Shown piece by piece: positions 1 through 6,298 of a stretch of DNA of 10,246 nt (position 1 is its first letter; each line of letters opens with the position of its first letter). Both the position numbers and the translations under genes were made by a program. The stretch is from an uncultured Chloroflexota bacterium (GTDB taxonomy: Bacteria > Chloroflexota > Dehalococcoidia > Lucifugimonadales > CAJWER01): contig CAJWER010000093.1 in assembly GCA_913030785.1 (NCBI GenBank), forward strand, positions 1-10,246. Reading direction: 5' to 3'. The notes beneath the pieces are model-generated. The model worked only from the letters and a program-made list of their open reading frames with translations. It did no database searches and was not told the DNA's origin.

Positions 1-69
1 ATCAGCAACCGAGTGACTGTTGTCCGTCTAGAATGACCCATCACGAAAGGCCTACCCTAAAGCCTATGC

Positions 70-98
70 TTGCGACCAACAGACGGCTAATCCACAAT
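70..98 (+). promoter_or_regulatory. Possible sigma70-type promoter for the DUF3617 gene
   Basis: TTGCGA (70-75) and CACAAT (93-98) are separated by 17 nt and lie about 30 nt before the GTG start at 129. Each hexamer matches the consensus at four of six positions. This is weak evidence, offered only because spacing and position are right. Confidence 0.2.
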
Positions 99-110
99 GT
101 GCCGAGTTTT

Positions 111-121
111 CAAGGAGAAGG
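111..121 (+). promoter_or_regulatory. Ribosome binding site deciding the GTG 129 start
   Basis: CAAGGAGAAGG is a purine-rich Shine-Dalgarno match 7-11 nt before GTG 129. No comparable site precedes ATG 33, and a signal peptide begins right after the GTG, so the shorter protein is preferred. Confidence 0.55.
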
Positions 122-128
122 TAAAACC

Positions 129-1355
129 GTGGGCAAAACGATTAGTAATATAGGATTGTGGGTGTTGCTACTGACCAGTATCGGCGTGCACGCCGACGCC
201 ATGAAAGTTGTCCCGGGAAAGTGGGAAATGCGATCCGTAACCACCAACTCAATGATGCCGCAGCCCAACACCAACATCGAATGTGTCACTGATGGGCGCA
301 TCGACCCGAGCACCTTCATGCAGGATAACCTGCCCGGCTGCGGAATTTCGAATGTGCAAACGACGGACAGCTCCATGGCTTGGGAAATGAGCTGCAACAT
401 GCAAGGTAATGTGATGCAAGGCGCGGCTGAATTCACCTCCTCTGGTAATGCAGTCAGCGGCTTTATGAACATGACGATGTCGATGGGTGGCCAGCAGATG
501 GCCATGTACGAAAACGACGAGATCGACCTGACAGGCGTGGGCCTGTTCGACCTGGATCGTGTGCTCGACCCAACGGAGCCCCTCAACCAGGAGTTGGTGA
601 TAGCTCCTCCAGGCTTCAGCGTATCGTACATCGGGTTCAACACAACTAAGCCACCCTTCGATGATCCCAAGTTCCGTCAGGCGCTTAACCACGCCGTGGA
701 CAAGGAGCTCATCGCGACGGAAGTGCTGTCAGAGCTGGTACAGCCAGCCTACAGCATCCTTCCACCGGGCTTCCCCGGCTACACCGATGAGATCGAAGGA
801 CTAATGTACGATCCCGACCTCGCAAAGCAGCTACTGGAAGAGTCAGCATATGCCGACGCTGACAGCCGACCTCGCATCGTGGTCACTGTCCCTGGAACCG
901 GCGGCACCATCGGTCTCGACCTGGAAGTGATCCTGGAAATGTGGAAGCAGACCCTGGGGATCGAGGTTGAGATCCAGCAGGTTGAGTGGGCCACGTACCT
1001 CGAGGATCTTGAAGACCAGAAATTCCAGGCGTTCGCCGGGCTGGGCTGGGAAGCGGACTATCCCGACCCCCAGGACTTCTTGGACATCCTGTTCCACACC
1101 GACAGTGGGATCAACCACGGAGCATACTCCAACGCGGCTGTGGACTCGGTTCTGGAAGAGGCGCGGACCGAGCCCGACGTGCTTCGCCGCATCGAGCTGT
1201 ACCACCAAGCCGAACAACTCATCGTCAACGATGCAGCCTGGGTGCCGATGTGGTTCACGGGTGAGCGCTACGCGCTGGTCAAGCCCAACGTGGACGGGTA
1301 TGCCATGACTCCGATGATCGTGCCCAAGCTACAAGAAATCAGGATCGGCGACTAG
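129..1355 (+). CDS. Chimeric ORF: DUF3617 N-terminus fused to C-terminal half of an ABC solute-binding protein (SBP_bac_5)
   Basis: The start is placed at GTG 129 because AAGGAGAAGG lies just upstream and the next residues form a signal peptide (hydrophobic IGLWVLLLTSIGV, then HADA). The frame is open back to an ATG at 33, but residues from there look unlike a leader. From GTG the protein is 408 aa. Residues about 25-125 match DUF3617: a PGKWEMRSVT opening, three cysteines (ECVTDG, PGCG, SCNM) and a Met-rich MNMTMSMGGQQM strand. The usual final DUF3617 Gly/Cys ending is absent. From about residue 126 (YENDEIDLTGVG) the rest is the second half of a peptide/nickel-type binding protein: PPFDDPKFRQALNHAVDKELI, GWEADYPDPQDF, YSNAAVDSVLEEA and DAAWVPMWF, ending naturally. 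SBP_bac_5 proteins are usually 500-600 aa, so roughly the first half, including its own signal or lipobox, is missing. I know no family with this architecture. It may be an assembly chimera or a recombination product. The SBP half fits the permeases downstream. Confidence 0.75.
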   Translation: MGKTISNIGLWVLLLTSIGVHADAMKVVPGKWEMRSVTTNSMMPQPNTNIECVTDGRIDPSTFMQDNLPGCGISNVQTTDSSMAWEMSCNMQGNVMQGAAEFTSSGNAVSGFMNMTMSMGGQQMAMYENDEIDLTGVGLFDLDRVLDPTEPLNQELVIAPPGFSVSYIGFNTTKPPFDDPKFRQALNHAVDKELIATEVLSELVQPAYSILPPGFPGYTDEIEGLMYDPDLAKQLLEESAYADADSRPRIVVTVPGTGGTIGLDLEVILEMWKQTLGIEVEIQQVEWATYLEDLEDQKFQAFAGLGWEADYPDPQDFLDILFHTDSGINHGAYSNAAVDSVLEEARTEPDVLRRIELYHQAEQLIVNDAAWVPMWFTGERYALVKPNVDGYAMTPMIVPKLQEIRIGD

Positions 1356-1463
1356 ATCGGTGGGCTGACTGTAGTCGATGGACATTTAGATGGGGCCATC
1401 TCGCCGTATTGAGATGCGAGGGTACTCTCCTCGTCAACCCCACTGTTATTGAACAGCGAATGC

Positions 1464-1497
1464 AAGACGGGGCCTCGACATATCGAGGCCCCGTCTT
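1464..1497. terminator. Perfect 15-bp hairpin, probable terminator or mRNA-stabilising stem
   Basis: The arms 1464-1478 and 1483-1497 are exact reverse complements (AAGACGGGGCCTCGA and its complement) around a 4-nt CATA loop. The left arm starts with AA and the right arm ends with TT, but no long T tract follows on the plus strand. It sits 109 nt after the binding-protein stop and 80 nt before the first permease. It could end the binding-protein transcript, act in both directions, or attenuate read-through so that the binding protein is made in excess of the permeases. A smaller stem (CATCTC 1397-1402 with GAGATG 1411-1416) lies upstream. Nothing else is seen in the 221-nt gap. Confidence 0.65.
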
Positions 1498-1576
1498 GAT
1501 GTAAGGGCCTGCATCTCCTATTGTTGACCTCGAAAACAGCGCAGACAGCGCGGTCCCGCGACGTGAGGTTCCGGCA

Positions 1577-2512
1577 ATGTGGATATACATAGTTCGGCGA
1601 CTCGCGTGGCTTCCGTTACTGTTGTTGGCGGTGTCGTTTATCACGTTCACTCTGGGCCGTTTCGGTCCGGGCGATCCCGTAATCGTGATGCTGGGCAACC
1701 GGTACGACCCCGACTCCCAGGTAACCAAGAACCTGCGCCGCGAGCTTGGCCTCGACCGCCCGTTCCACGTCCAGTACGTTGACTACGTATGGAATTTTGT
1801 GCAGGGCGACTTCGGCGAGAGCCTGAGGTTCCGTGGCCAGCCAGTCAAGGGCTTGATACTGAAGAAGATGTGGGTATCAGCGCAGCTCGCCATTGCCGCT
1901 ATGATCGTGAGCGTCGGCGTCGGGCTGCCCCTCGGGTTCATGATCGCCCACTGGCAGGGGAGGTGGCAGGACCCGGCGACGGTGATGATTGCCCTCGCGC
2001 TCATGTCCATACCAATCATGGTGACCGTACCCGCGCTACTCTGGGTCTTCTGCCTGAAATGGCACTGGGTGCCGTGCTCCGGTTGGGGCGGTTTCTTCGA
2101 CGCCCGCATCCTAGTACCGGCGATAACCATGGGGGTCCCGGGGATAGCAGGGTTCGTCCGGCTCATGCGAGCCAGCACGCTGGATGTCCTGGGCCAAGAC
2201 TTCATACGCACAGCCAAATCCAAGGGGCTCGAACCACAGGTGGTCGAATCGCGGCACGTGGCGCGAAACGCGATGATCCCAATCATCACAATATTGAGCT
2301 TCTCCCTGGCAGGCCTCATCAGCGGTTCGTTCATCGTCGAGACCATCCTCGGCGTCCCGGGCATTGGGCGGTTCGCGGTCGAGTCTGTCTTCAACCGCGA
2401 CTACCCTGTGATCATGGCAGTCACGCTGATCGCGGCTTCGGCCTTCGTTCTAGCCAATCTTGCCGCAGATGTCGCATACGCGTTTATCGATCCACGTATC
2501 CGCTACAACTAG
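1577..2512 (+). CDS. ABC transporter permease, DppB/OppB type
   Basis: One of the two inner-membrane subunits of a peptide/opine/nickel-type ABC importer (BPD_transp_1 family). The 311 aa are a normal length. The N-terminus MWIYIVRRLAWLPLLLLAVS is the usual short cytoplasmic start plus first membrane helix. The conserved FGPGDP follows at 29-34 and GDFGESLRFRGQPV at 77-90. Further hydrophobic segments lie near 100-122, 134-158, 176-196, 236-256 and 278-300. The EAA-type cytoplasmic loop that docks the ATPase is at about 208-237 (FIRTAKSKGLEP...RNAMIPII), and ETILGVPGIGRF at 255-266 is typical of the family. The ATG at 1577 is supported by GAGG at 1565-1568. The DppC-type gene follows after 7 nt, so the two are co-transcribed. 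Substrate cannot be told from the permease; the DppB/DppC pairing is certain, peptide specificity is not. Confidence 0.93.
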   Translation: MWIYIVRRLAWLPLLLLAVSFITFTLGRFGPGDPVIVMLGNRYDPDSQVTKNLRRELGLDRPFHVQYVDYVWNFVQGDFGESLRFRGQPVKGLILKKMWVSAQLAIAAMIVSVGVGLPLGFMIAHWQGRWQDPATVMIALALMSIPIMVTVPALLWVFCLKWHWVPCSGWGGFFDARILVPAITMGVPGIAGFVRLMRASTLDVLGQDFIRTAKSKGLEPQVVESRHVARNAMIPIITILSFSLAGLISGSFIVETILGVPGIGRFAVESVFNRDYPVIMAVTLIAASAFVLANLAADVAYAFIDPRIRYN

Positions 2513-2519
2513 GGTCACA

Positions 2520-3524
2520 GTGGCAATCCAAGAACTAAGTCTCGCAGCCGAACGTCGACAGCCAAAACGCAGGGGCCACTTCACCAGGGCCTTCGGACGG
2601 CTGTTGCGGAAAAAGATCGCATTCGGCTGCATGGTGACATTGCTGGTGCTCTACATCGGTAGCGCCCTTGCGAACTGGATCACGCCCTACGACTACACGG
2701 CCCAGGACTACAGCGCAATCCGCCAGGCCCCTAGCCTCGTCACCGACCAGGGGATTCGCGGCTTCTTTACCGAGTCCCACTTTGCCGGGACCGACAGGTT
2801 GGGCCGCGACCTCTTTACACGGGTCCTCTGGGGCATTCAGAACACAATGCTGCTAACGATCGTCGCCATGGCCACCGGCGGCCTGTTCATCGGCGTGACA
2901 CTCGGTCTCCTGTCGGGCTACTTCGGAGGGCGAGTCGATTCGGCCATCATGCGGGCAGGGGAGATTACATCATCATTCCCCGACATCTTCCTGGTGATCA
3001 TTATTGCGGCTACCTTGCGCCCGCGTATTCTTGAGTGGGTACGGTGGTTAGAGGACAATACGGTTCTTGATGGACTAGTGAGGTCAGGGGTAACAGACTA
3101 CATAGTAATCTCGATTGCCCTGGTGTCGTTCAGCTGGTTCGGTGCGGCACGACTACTTCGGGCCCAAGTTCTCACGTTGAAGACAACTCAGTTTGTGGAG
3201 TCAGCGAGGGCCATAGGAGGGTCCACACCCCGCATCCTCTTCGTCCACTTGTTGCCCAACGCTATCGGTCCCATGGTCATCACCGTGACCATGGGGATGG
3301 GCTCCATGGTGGGGACCGAGATAATCTTGAGCTGGCTAGGCCTAGGCATCCAGCCGCCACGTCCCAGCCTGGGGGTCATGTTGCTGCAGGGTGGGCACAT
3401 CAGCGTGCTGCGAAACGAGCCCTGGATGCTCCTGGCGCCGGGCATCGCGGCGTGGCTGATGGTGCTGTCTTGGAATCTCCTGGGCGACGCCCTCTACGAC
3501 GTCCTTAACCCTAGAACCAGGTAG
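2520..3524 (+). CDS. ABC transporter permease, DppC/OppC type
   Basis: Second membrane subunit of the importer. I place the start at GTG 2520, 7 nt after the preceding stop, with AGGG at 2511-2514 as a modest ribosome site. An ATG at 2460 is in frame but overlaps the preceding gene by 53 nt and would add an unfamiliar 20-residue leader. From GTG the protein is 334 aa. A basic cytoplasmic N-terminus is followed by a first membrane helix at about residues 34-53. The hallmark GTDRLGRDLFTRVLWG is at 90-105, YFGGRVD at 134-140 and FPDIFLVIIIAAT at 153-165. The EAA loop is at about 225-247 (FVESARAIGGST...HLLPN). SWLGLGIQPP at 271-280 and the ending NLLGDALYDVLNPR are also typical. A ~30-residue segment at about 167-197 (RPRILEWVRWLEDN...) lies between conserved helices. 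Normally DppD/DppF ATPases come next; here a convergent gene does. Confidence 0.93.
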   Translation: MAIQELSLAAERRQPKRRGHFTRAFGRLLRKKIAFGCMVTLLVLYIGSALANWITPYDYTAQDYSAIRQAPSLVTDQGIRGFFTESHFAGTDRLGRDLFTRVLWGIQNTMLLTIVAMATGGLFIGVTLGLLSGYFGGRVDSAIMRAGEITSSFPDIFLVIIIAATLRPRILEWVRWLEDNTVLDGLVRSGVTDYIVISIALVSFSWFGAARLLRAQVLTLKTTQFVESARAIGGSTPRILFVHLLPNAIGPMVITVTMGMGSMVGTEIILSWLGLGIQPPRPSLGVMLLQGGHISVLRNEPWMLLAPGIAAWLMVLSWNLLGDALYDVLNPRTR

Positions 3525-3532
3525 CTGAAGGC

Positions 3533-3615
3533 AGGGACTGGGTTTCTGGGGGCTCGTTATGTGAGCCGATCACCAGCAGACGTTGGATCGGGGTTCTGAA
3601 CTAGCCCCAGTCCCT
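3533..3615. repeat. Imperfect inverted-repeat region between convergent genes
   Basis: AGGGACTGGG (3533-3542) is the exact reverse complement of CCCAGTCCCT (3606-3615), 63 nt apart. A 5-bp stem (GGCTC 3551-3555 with GAGCC 3563-3567) lies inside. AGTCCCT is also repeated directly at 3609-3615 and 3616-3622. The repeat fills the gap between the stop of the DppC-type gene (3524) and that of the protease gene (3634, opposite strand), so it may help end both transcripts. There is no T tract, so this is tentative. Confidence 0.35.
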
Positions 3616-3633
3616 AGTCCCTCGGCTCCGTTC

Positions 3634-5169
3634 CTAGAACCTTCTTCGCAGTCCCAGACCCACGAGCCCCAGCAAGAATCCCACTGTCGTCACGTCAAGG
3701 GGTCCTGCCGCGCCCGAGGCCGACGGGTTGCAAGATGCTCCAGACCCGGTCTGCCTCGGCTCGGAATCCGAGGCAAGCGACGCCGTCGGCTCCACATCTG
3801 CGTCCGGTACGGCGACTGCCACCTCCAGCGCCGGTGTAGGCACAGCTGTGGGCTCCGGAATGGCGGTAGGCTCTGGGGTCGCAGTCGGATCAGGTGTGGC
3901 TGTCGCCAGATCCTCGGCATCTGCGACGACTTCCGACTGGGCCTGAGGCGTCAGGCTGTACAACAACGGAACGCGCTGCGGCACAGCGGTGGGACGCGCC
4001 TGTGTGCGAGCCGTCAGGTCCAGTTGCTTCGCGCCGATGGCCGATCGCCAGGCGATGTCCAACGTCTGCGTAGTGAAGCCATACACTTCAGTGAGCGCCC
4101 TGTCCATATTGTTGCCGCTCTGCAGACTCGCCATGAACTGCTTCATTTTCTCAGGACCGAAAACGGAGATCATCATCCTGACGATGCTCCGAGATTGACC
4201 ATAGAAAATGATGACGTCTTCGGACTCTCCCGGCAACCCGGGCATGAAGACGTGTGGCAGCAGGCGATCGGTCTCAATGGCGAAGTCCAACGCAATGTCG
4301 TAAGAGAAGCCGGGGTCCACGTTGGCGAACTCCGAAAGGCCTTCACTCAGCCACGAGGGCACGCGCCGGAACACACTGTCGCCGACCCGGTGGGTGATGA
4401 TGTGCATGACCTCATGTGAGGCGGTGCCGAGGGCCAGACGCCCTCCACCCAGAACCAGAAGGGTTCCGACTTCGGTGAAGGCCTGCCCCTCCGTGATCAG
4501 CTCGCGACTAATAGCCGCACTCTTTGGCGGCAACGCCTCGAGCATCTCCTTGTTGTTGTTGTACATCGTGACGCGAATGGGCTCGGCAATTGCCTCTTCG
4601 CCCATGATCGGAACCATCTTATCCAGGGTCTCGACGATGGTCCTCAGTATCTCTTCAGCACGCTTCTTGACAGGTCCCTTGTAGGCCACCGTAACCGCGC
4701 TGTCGGAGACCTCCTCCCACCTGGAGTTGCCTTCGTCGTCAACAAAACGCGCATCGAAGTAGATGAAATCGAAGGTCTCAGTTTCTAGCTTCTGGCCAGC
4801 TGAATCTTCGATCTCGAAGCTATACCTGATGATGGTCCCAGGTGGAATGTAGTTCGAAACGGTTTCGGTCCGCCAGAAAAACTCGCCATCCACCAGGTTC
4901 TGGCTTCCCTCGGACTTTTCGAAGTCCAGGTAGTTGTACGTACCGCTGGTCAACTGCCCGACCCTCAAGTGCACGGCTACAGAGGTAATATCGTTCTCAC
5001 CGCTCGCTTGAGCCCTGATGCGAAAGCCCGCGGGGAACTCGCTGGTGATCCCGTACGACTCCAGCTTTGGCCCGGCCGCCCTGACCTCTGAAGCAGGCCA
5101 AGTCAACACCAGCGCCATCAGAGCTAGCACCACCGCACCTGCCAGGATTCGCACTGATAGCCGAGTCAT
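3634..5169 (-). CDS. Secreted zinc metalloprotease, peptidase MA-like gluzincin, with C-terminal sorting tail
   Basis: Predicted to be exported and to cut peptide bonds with a zinc ion. A signal peptide covers residues 1-32 (basic start, AGAVVLALMALVLTW core, ending near VRAA). Residues 33-140 look like an all-beta N-terminal domain. The zinc motif is HEVMH at 252-256 in the context GTASHEVMHIITH. WLSEGLSEF at 273-281 supplies the likely third zinc ligand, Glu276, in the spacing usual for gluzincins. Residues 285-385 form the helical C-terminal part of the catalytic domain. Four six-residue TA-x-P-x-P units (423-446) then make an extended spacer. The end has Cys480, LDVT (491-494), a hydrophobic stretch GFLLGLVGLGL and RRRF, like C-terminal processing and anchoring tails. 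The ATG is supported by GAGGG with a 6-nt gap. Substrate is unknown. The fold call is firm; exact family name less so. Confidence 0.85.
   Translation of the reverse strand: MTRLSVRILAGAVVLALMALVLTWPASEVRAAGPKLESYGITSEFPAGFRIRAQASGENDITSVAVHLRVGQLTSGTYNYLDFEKSEGSQNLVDGEFFWRTETVSNYIPPGTIIRYSFEIEDSAGQKLETETFDFIYFDARFVDDEGNSRWEEVSDSAVTVAYKGPVKKRAEEILRTIVETLDKMVPIMGEEAIAEPIRVTMYNNNKEMLEALPPKSAAISRELITEGQAFTEVGTLLVLGGGRLALGTASHEVMHIITHRVGDSVFRRVPSWLSEGLSEFANVDPGFSYDIALDFAIETDRLLPHVFMPGLPGESEDVIIFYGQSRSIVRMMISVFGPEKMKQFMASLQSGNNMDRALTEVYGFTTQTLDIAWRSAIGAKQLDLTARTQARPTAVPQRVPLLYSLTPQAQSEVVADAEDLATATPDPTATPEPTAIPEPTAVPTPALEVAVAVPDADVEPTASLASDSEPRQTGSGASCNPSASGAAGPLDVTTVGFLLGLVGLGLRRRF
3832..3903 (-). 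repeat. Four 18-bp units encoding TAxPxP hexapeptides
   Basis: Within the protease gene, four consecutive units encode TATPDP, TATPEP, TAIPEP and TAVPTP (residues 423-446). This is a low-complexity Pro/Thr/Glu spacer of the kind that holds a catalytic domain away from the cell surface. The units are diverged at DNA level, so recent slippage is not evident. Confidence 0.8.
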
Positions 5170-5322
5170 TGAAGTCCCTCTGTGTGGTGTCAGCGCATCG
5201 TCGCGCCCATTGGGGCCCCTGAACCTATACTACGCAGTCCGCAGCCCTCAGGGATTTCATCGCCGCAGTGGCACCGGAATGCGACCAATTCTAGCGCAGC
5301 GGGCTTTGCGGATAAAGTCGCG

Positions 5323-5328
5323 ATTATA
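5323..5328 (-). promoter_or_regulatory. Possible -10 element upstream of the protease gene
   Basis: Read on the minus strand, 5328-5323 is a perfect TATAAT, about 155 nt upstream of the protease start and overlapping the stop codon of the broken PPOX gene. No good -35 hexamer was found at the right distance, so the call is weak. The 5170-5323 stretch otherwise shows no gene. Confidence 0.2.
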
Positions 5329-5732
5329 CAGAGACTCTGATTCCCCTTCGCCCGTCACTTCGACCGAAGTGCACCCGGTCGACCTCCAGAGACAAGATTA
5401 CCCTGTTCTGGTGCTCCAAACGGCAAATCCTTTTGTCTGCATCTTCGGGCAGTTCGTAGCGATTAACTATTGCGGGCGTCTCGGTCCACAGCGAATCGTC
5501 GTCGATCACTGTCACCGTGCCGCTTAGGCTTGCGTACTCGAATGCCTCGGGCTCGGAGTAGACGCACACCGACGCTCTTCCGTCTCGAACGATGTTTCGC
5601 GATTTCACCGTCTCGAAGACCGTGGACATGGTTACCCTGCCCTCAGAGTACCGGTACCAGATCGGCGATCCTCGGCGAAGCCAGAAACGCCTCGAGCCTG
5701 GTCGTCTCCTCGTCACTCAAATTCGCGATCAT
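5324..5732 (-). pseudogene. PPOX-family (pyridoxamine 5'-phosphate oxidase-like, F420/FMN) gene with internal frameshifting deletion
   Basis: Two pieces of one gene lie in different frames. The first begins at ATG 5732-5730 behind a strong GGGAGGA site (5743-5737) and reads MIANLSDEETTRLEAFLASP then RIA, typical of the first helix of small PPOX proteins. It hits a stop at 5645-5643 after 29 codons. The second, in another frame from about 5668, reads SPIWYRYSEGRVTMST, then SRNIVRDGRASVCVY, a YELPEDADKRICRLEHQ helix and a VILSLEVDRVHF strand, the normal rest of the family fold, to a stop at 5326-5324. The strand that should join them (V-L-A-T-V...D-G-x-P, about 13 residues) is missing. The two frames overlap at ATCGCCG (5669-5663), as if a deletion of about 40 bp occurred at a short repeat. 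The family binds FMN or F420. Without the first strand and with the frame broken it is probably inactive, unless this is a sequence error. Confidence 0.75.
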
Positions 5733-5736
5733 TCCG

Positions 5737-5743
5737 TCCTCCC
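5737..5743 (-). promoter_or_regulatory. Strong ribosome binding site marking the original PPOX start
   Basis: On the minus strand GGGAGGA lies 4 nt before ATG 5732. It shows that the 29-codon frame is the true start of the PPOX gene, and that the longer frame beginning at 5716 is only its shifted remainder. Confidence 0.6.
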
Positions 5744-5823
5744 GTCCGCAGCGGCGACACCTTGACTCCCACACCCACAACTGAGATTGTAGACAACGAC
5801 TCTATCAGACGCTAGGAGAAACT

Positions 5824-6162
5824 ATGGGATTTGTAATAGCCCACCTTCTTGAAGGCAAGGTTGACACCTGGAAAGCTTGGATAGAAGAGTGCAACGGCGC
5901 ACGTAGCGCGGGCATCAAGGACATGAACCAGCGTCACAGTTTGACCCGGCACGCCGCATGGCTGGCCGAGACGCCAATGGCCACCATGGTGGCGGTTCTT
6001 TAGGAGGGCCCCGGAGGCGACGCGTTCATGAAGACGCTTGGCGAGTCGACTCACGAGTTCGACAAGTGGTTTGCCGGCAAGATCAAGGAAGTCCACGGCA
6101 TAGACGTCAACCAGCCGCCCCCAGACCCGATGCCGAAGTTGTATTTCAATAGCGGCTCCTAA
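5824..6162 (+). pseudogene. Small uncharacterised ABM-like protein gene interrupted by in-frame TAG
   Basis: ATG 5824 follows GGAG (5815-5818) and opens a frame of 112 codons broken only by TAG at codon 60 (6001-6003); the final stop is TAA at 6160-6162. Before the TAG: MGFVIAHLLEGKVDTWKAWI, ending AAWLAETPMATMVAVL. After it: EGPGGDAFMKTLGES, then FDKWFAGKIKEVHGIDV and a Pro-rich end. Both halves together look like a family of ~110-residue proteins I have seen described only as hypothetical, with features of dimeric alpha/beta (antibiotic-biosynthesis monooxygenase-like) folds: an N-terminal strand plus helix, W-L-x-x-T-P before the middle strand, and F-D-x-W-F then H-G-I-D near the end. The fold is inference. 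A GGAGG at 6013-6017 and in-frame ATG at 6028 could restart a 44-aa C-terminal fragment. The start is 91 nt from the divergent PPOX start; the next gene begins 136 nt downstream. Confidence 0.65.
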
Positions 6163-6288
6163 ACACTTTGGTGCTGCGCACACTGGGCCAGTCGGGGCTG
6201 GTGCTCTTAATGCGAGAGTGCCCATGTGGCCGAGCCCCTTTCCAGCGCGGCGCCCAAGTACAACTAATTCCCCTTTTCCAACCATGAC

Positions 6289-6294
6289 GGAGGG
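6289..6294 (+). promoter_or_regulatory. Ribosome binding site deciding the GTG 6299 start
   Basis: GGAGGG lies 4 nt before GTG 6299, and Rossmann-fold sequence starts at once after it. The in-frame ATGs at 6218 and 6284 would add residues with no family resemblance and lack such a site. Confidence 0.65.
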
Positions 6295-6298
6295 TGCA

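Noticed and set aside
33..128. ATG 33 as start of the first gene
   Set aside because: The extra 32 residues do not look like a signal peptide start, and no ribosome site precedes the ATG; GTG 129 has both.
1501..1576. TTGACC near 1523 as the -35 of a permease promoter
   Set aside because: No -10-like hexamer lies 16-18 nt downstream; the sequence there is GC-rich (AGCGCG).
2460..2519. ATG 2460 as start of the DppC-type permease
   Set aside because: It would overlap the DppB-type gene by 53 nt and add an atypical leader; GTG 2520 gives normal spacing and length.
3832..3903. Possible CRISPR or satellite-like repeat from periodic 18-nt units
   Set aside because: The units lie in frame in the protease gene and encode a Pro/Thr/Glu spacer; no spacers or exact DNA repeats.
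3583..4419. Long plus-strand open frame (278 codons) opposite the protease gene
   Set aside because: It is antisense to a protease with signal peptide, zinc motif and ribosome site. The translated product is Arg/His/Cys-rich without family features, as expected of a shadow frame in GC-rich DNA.
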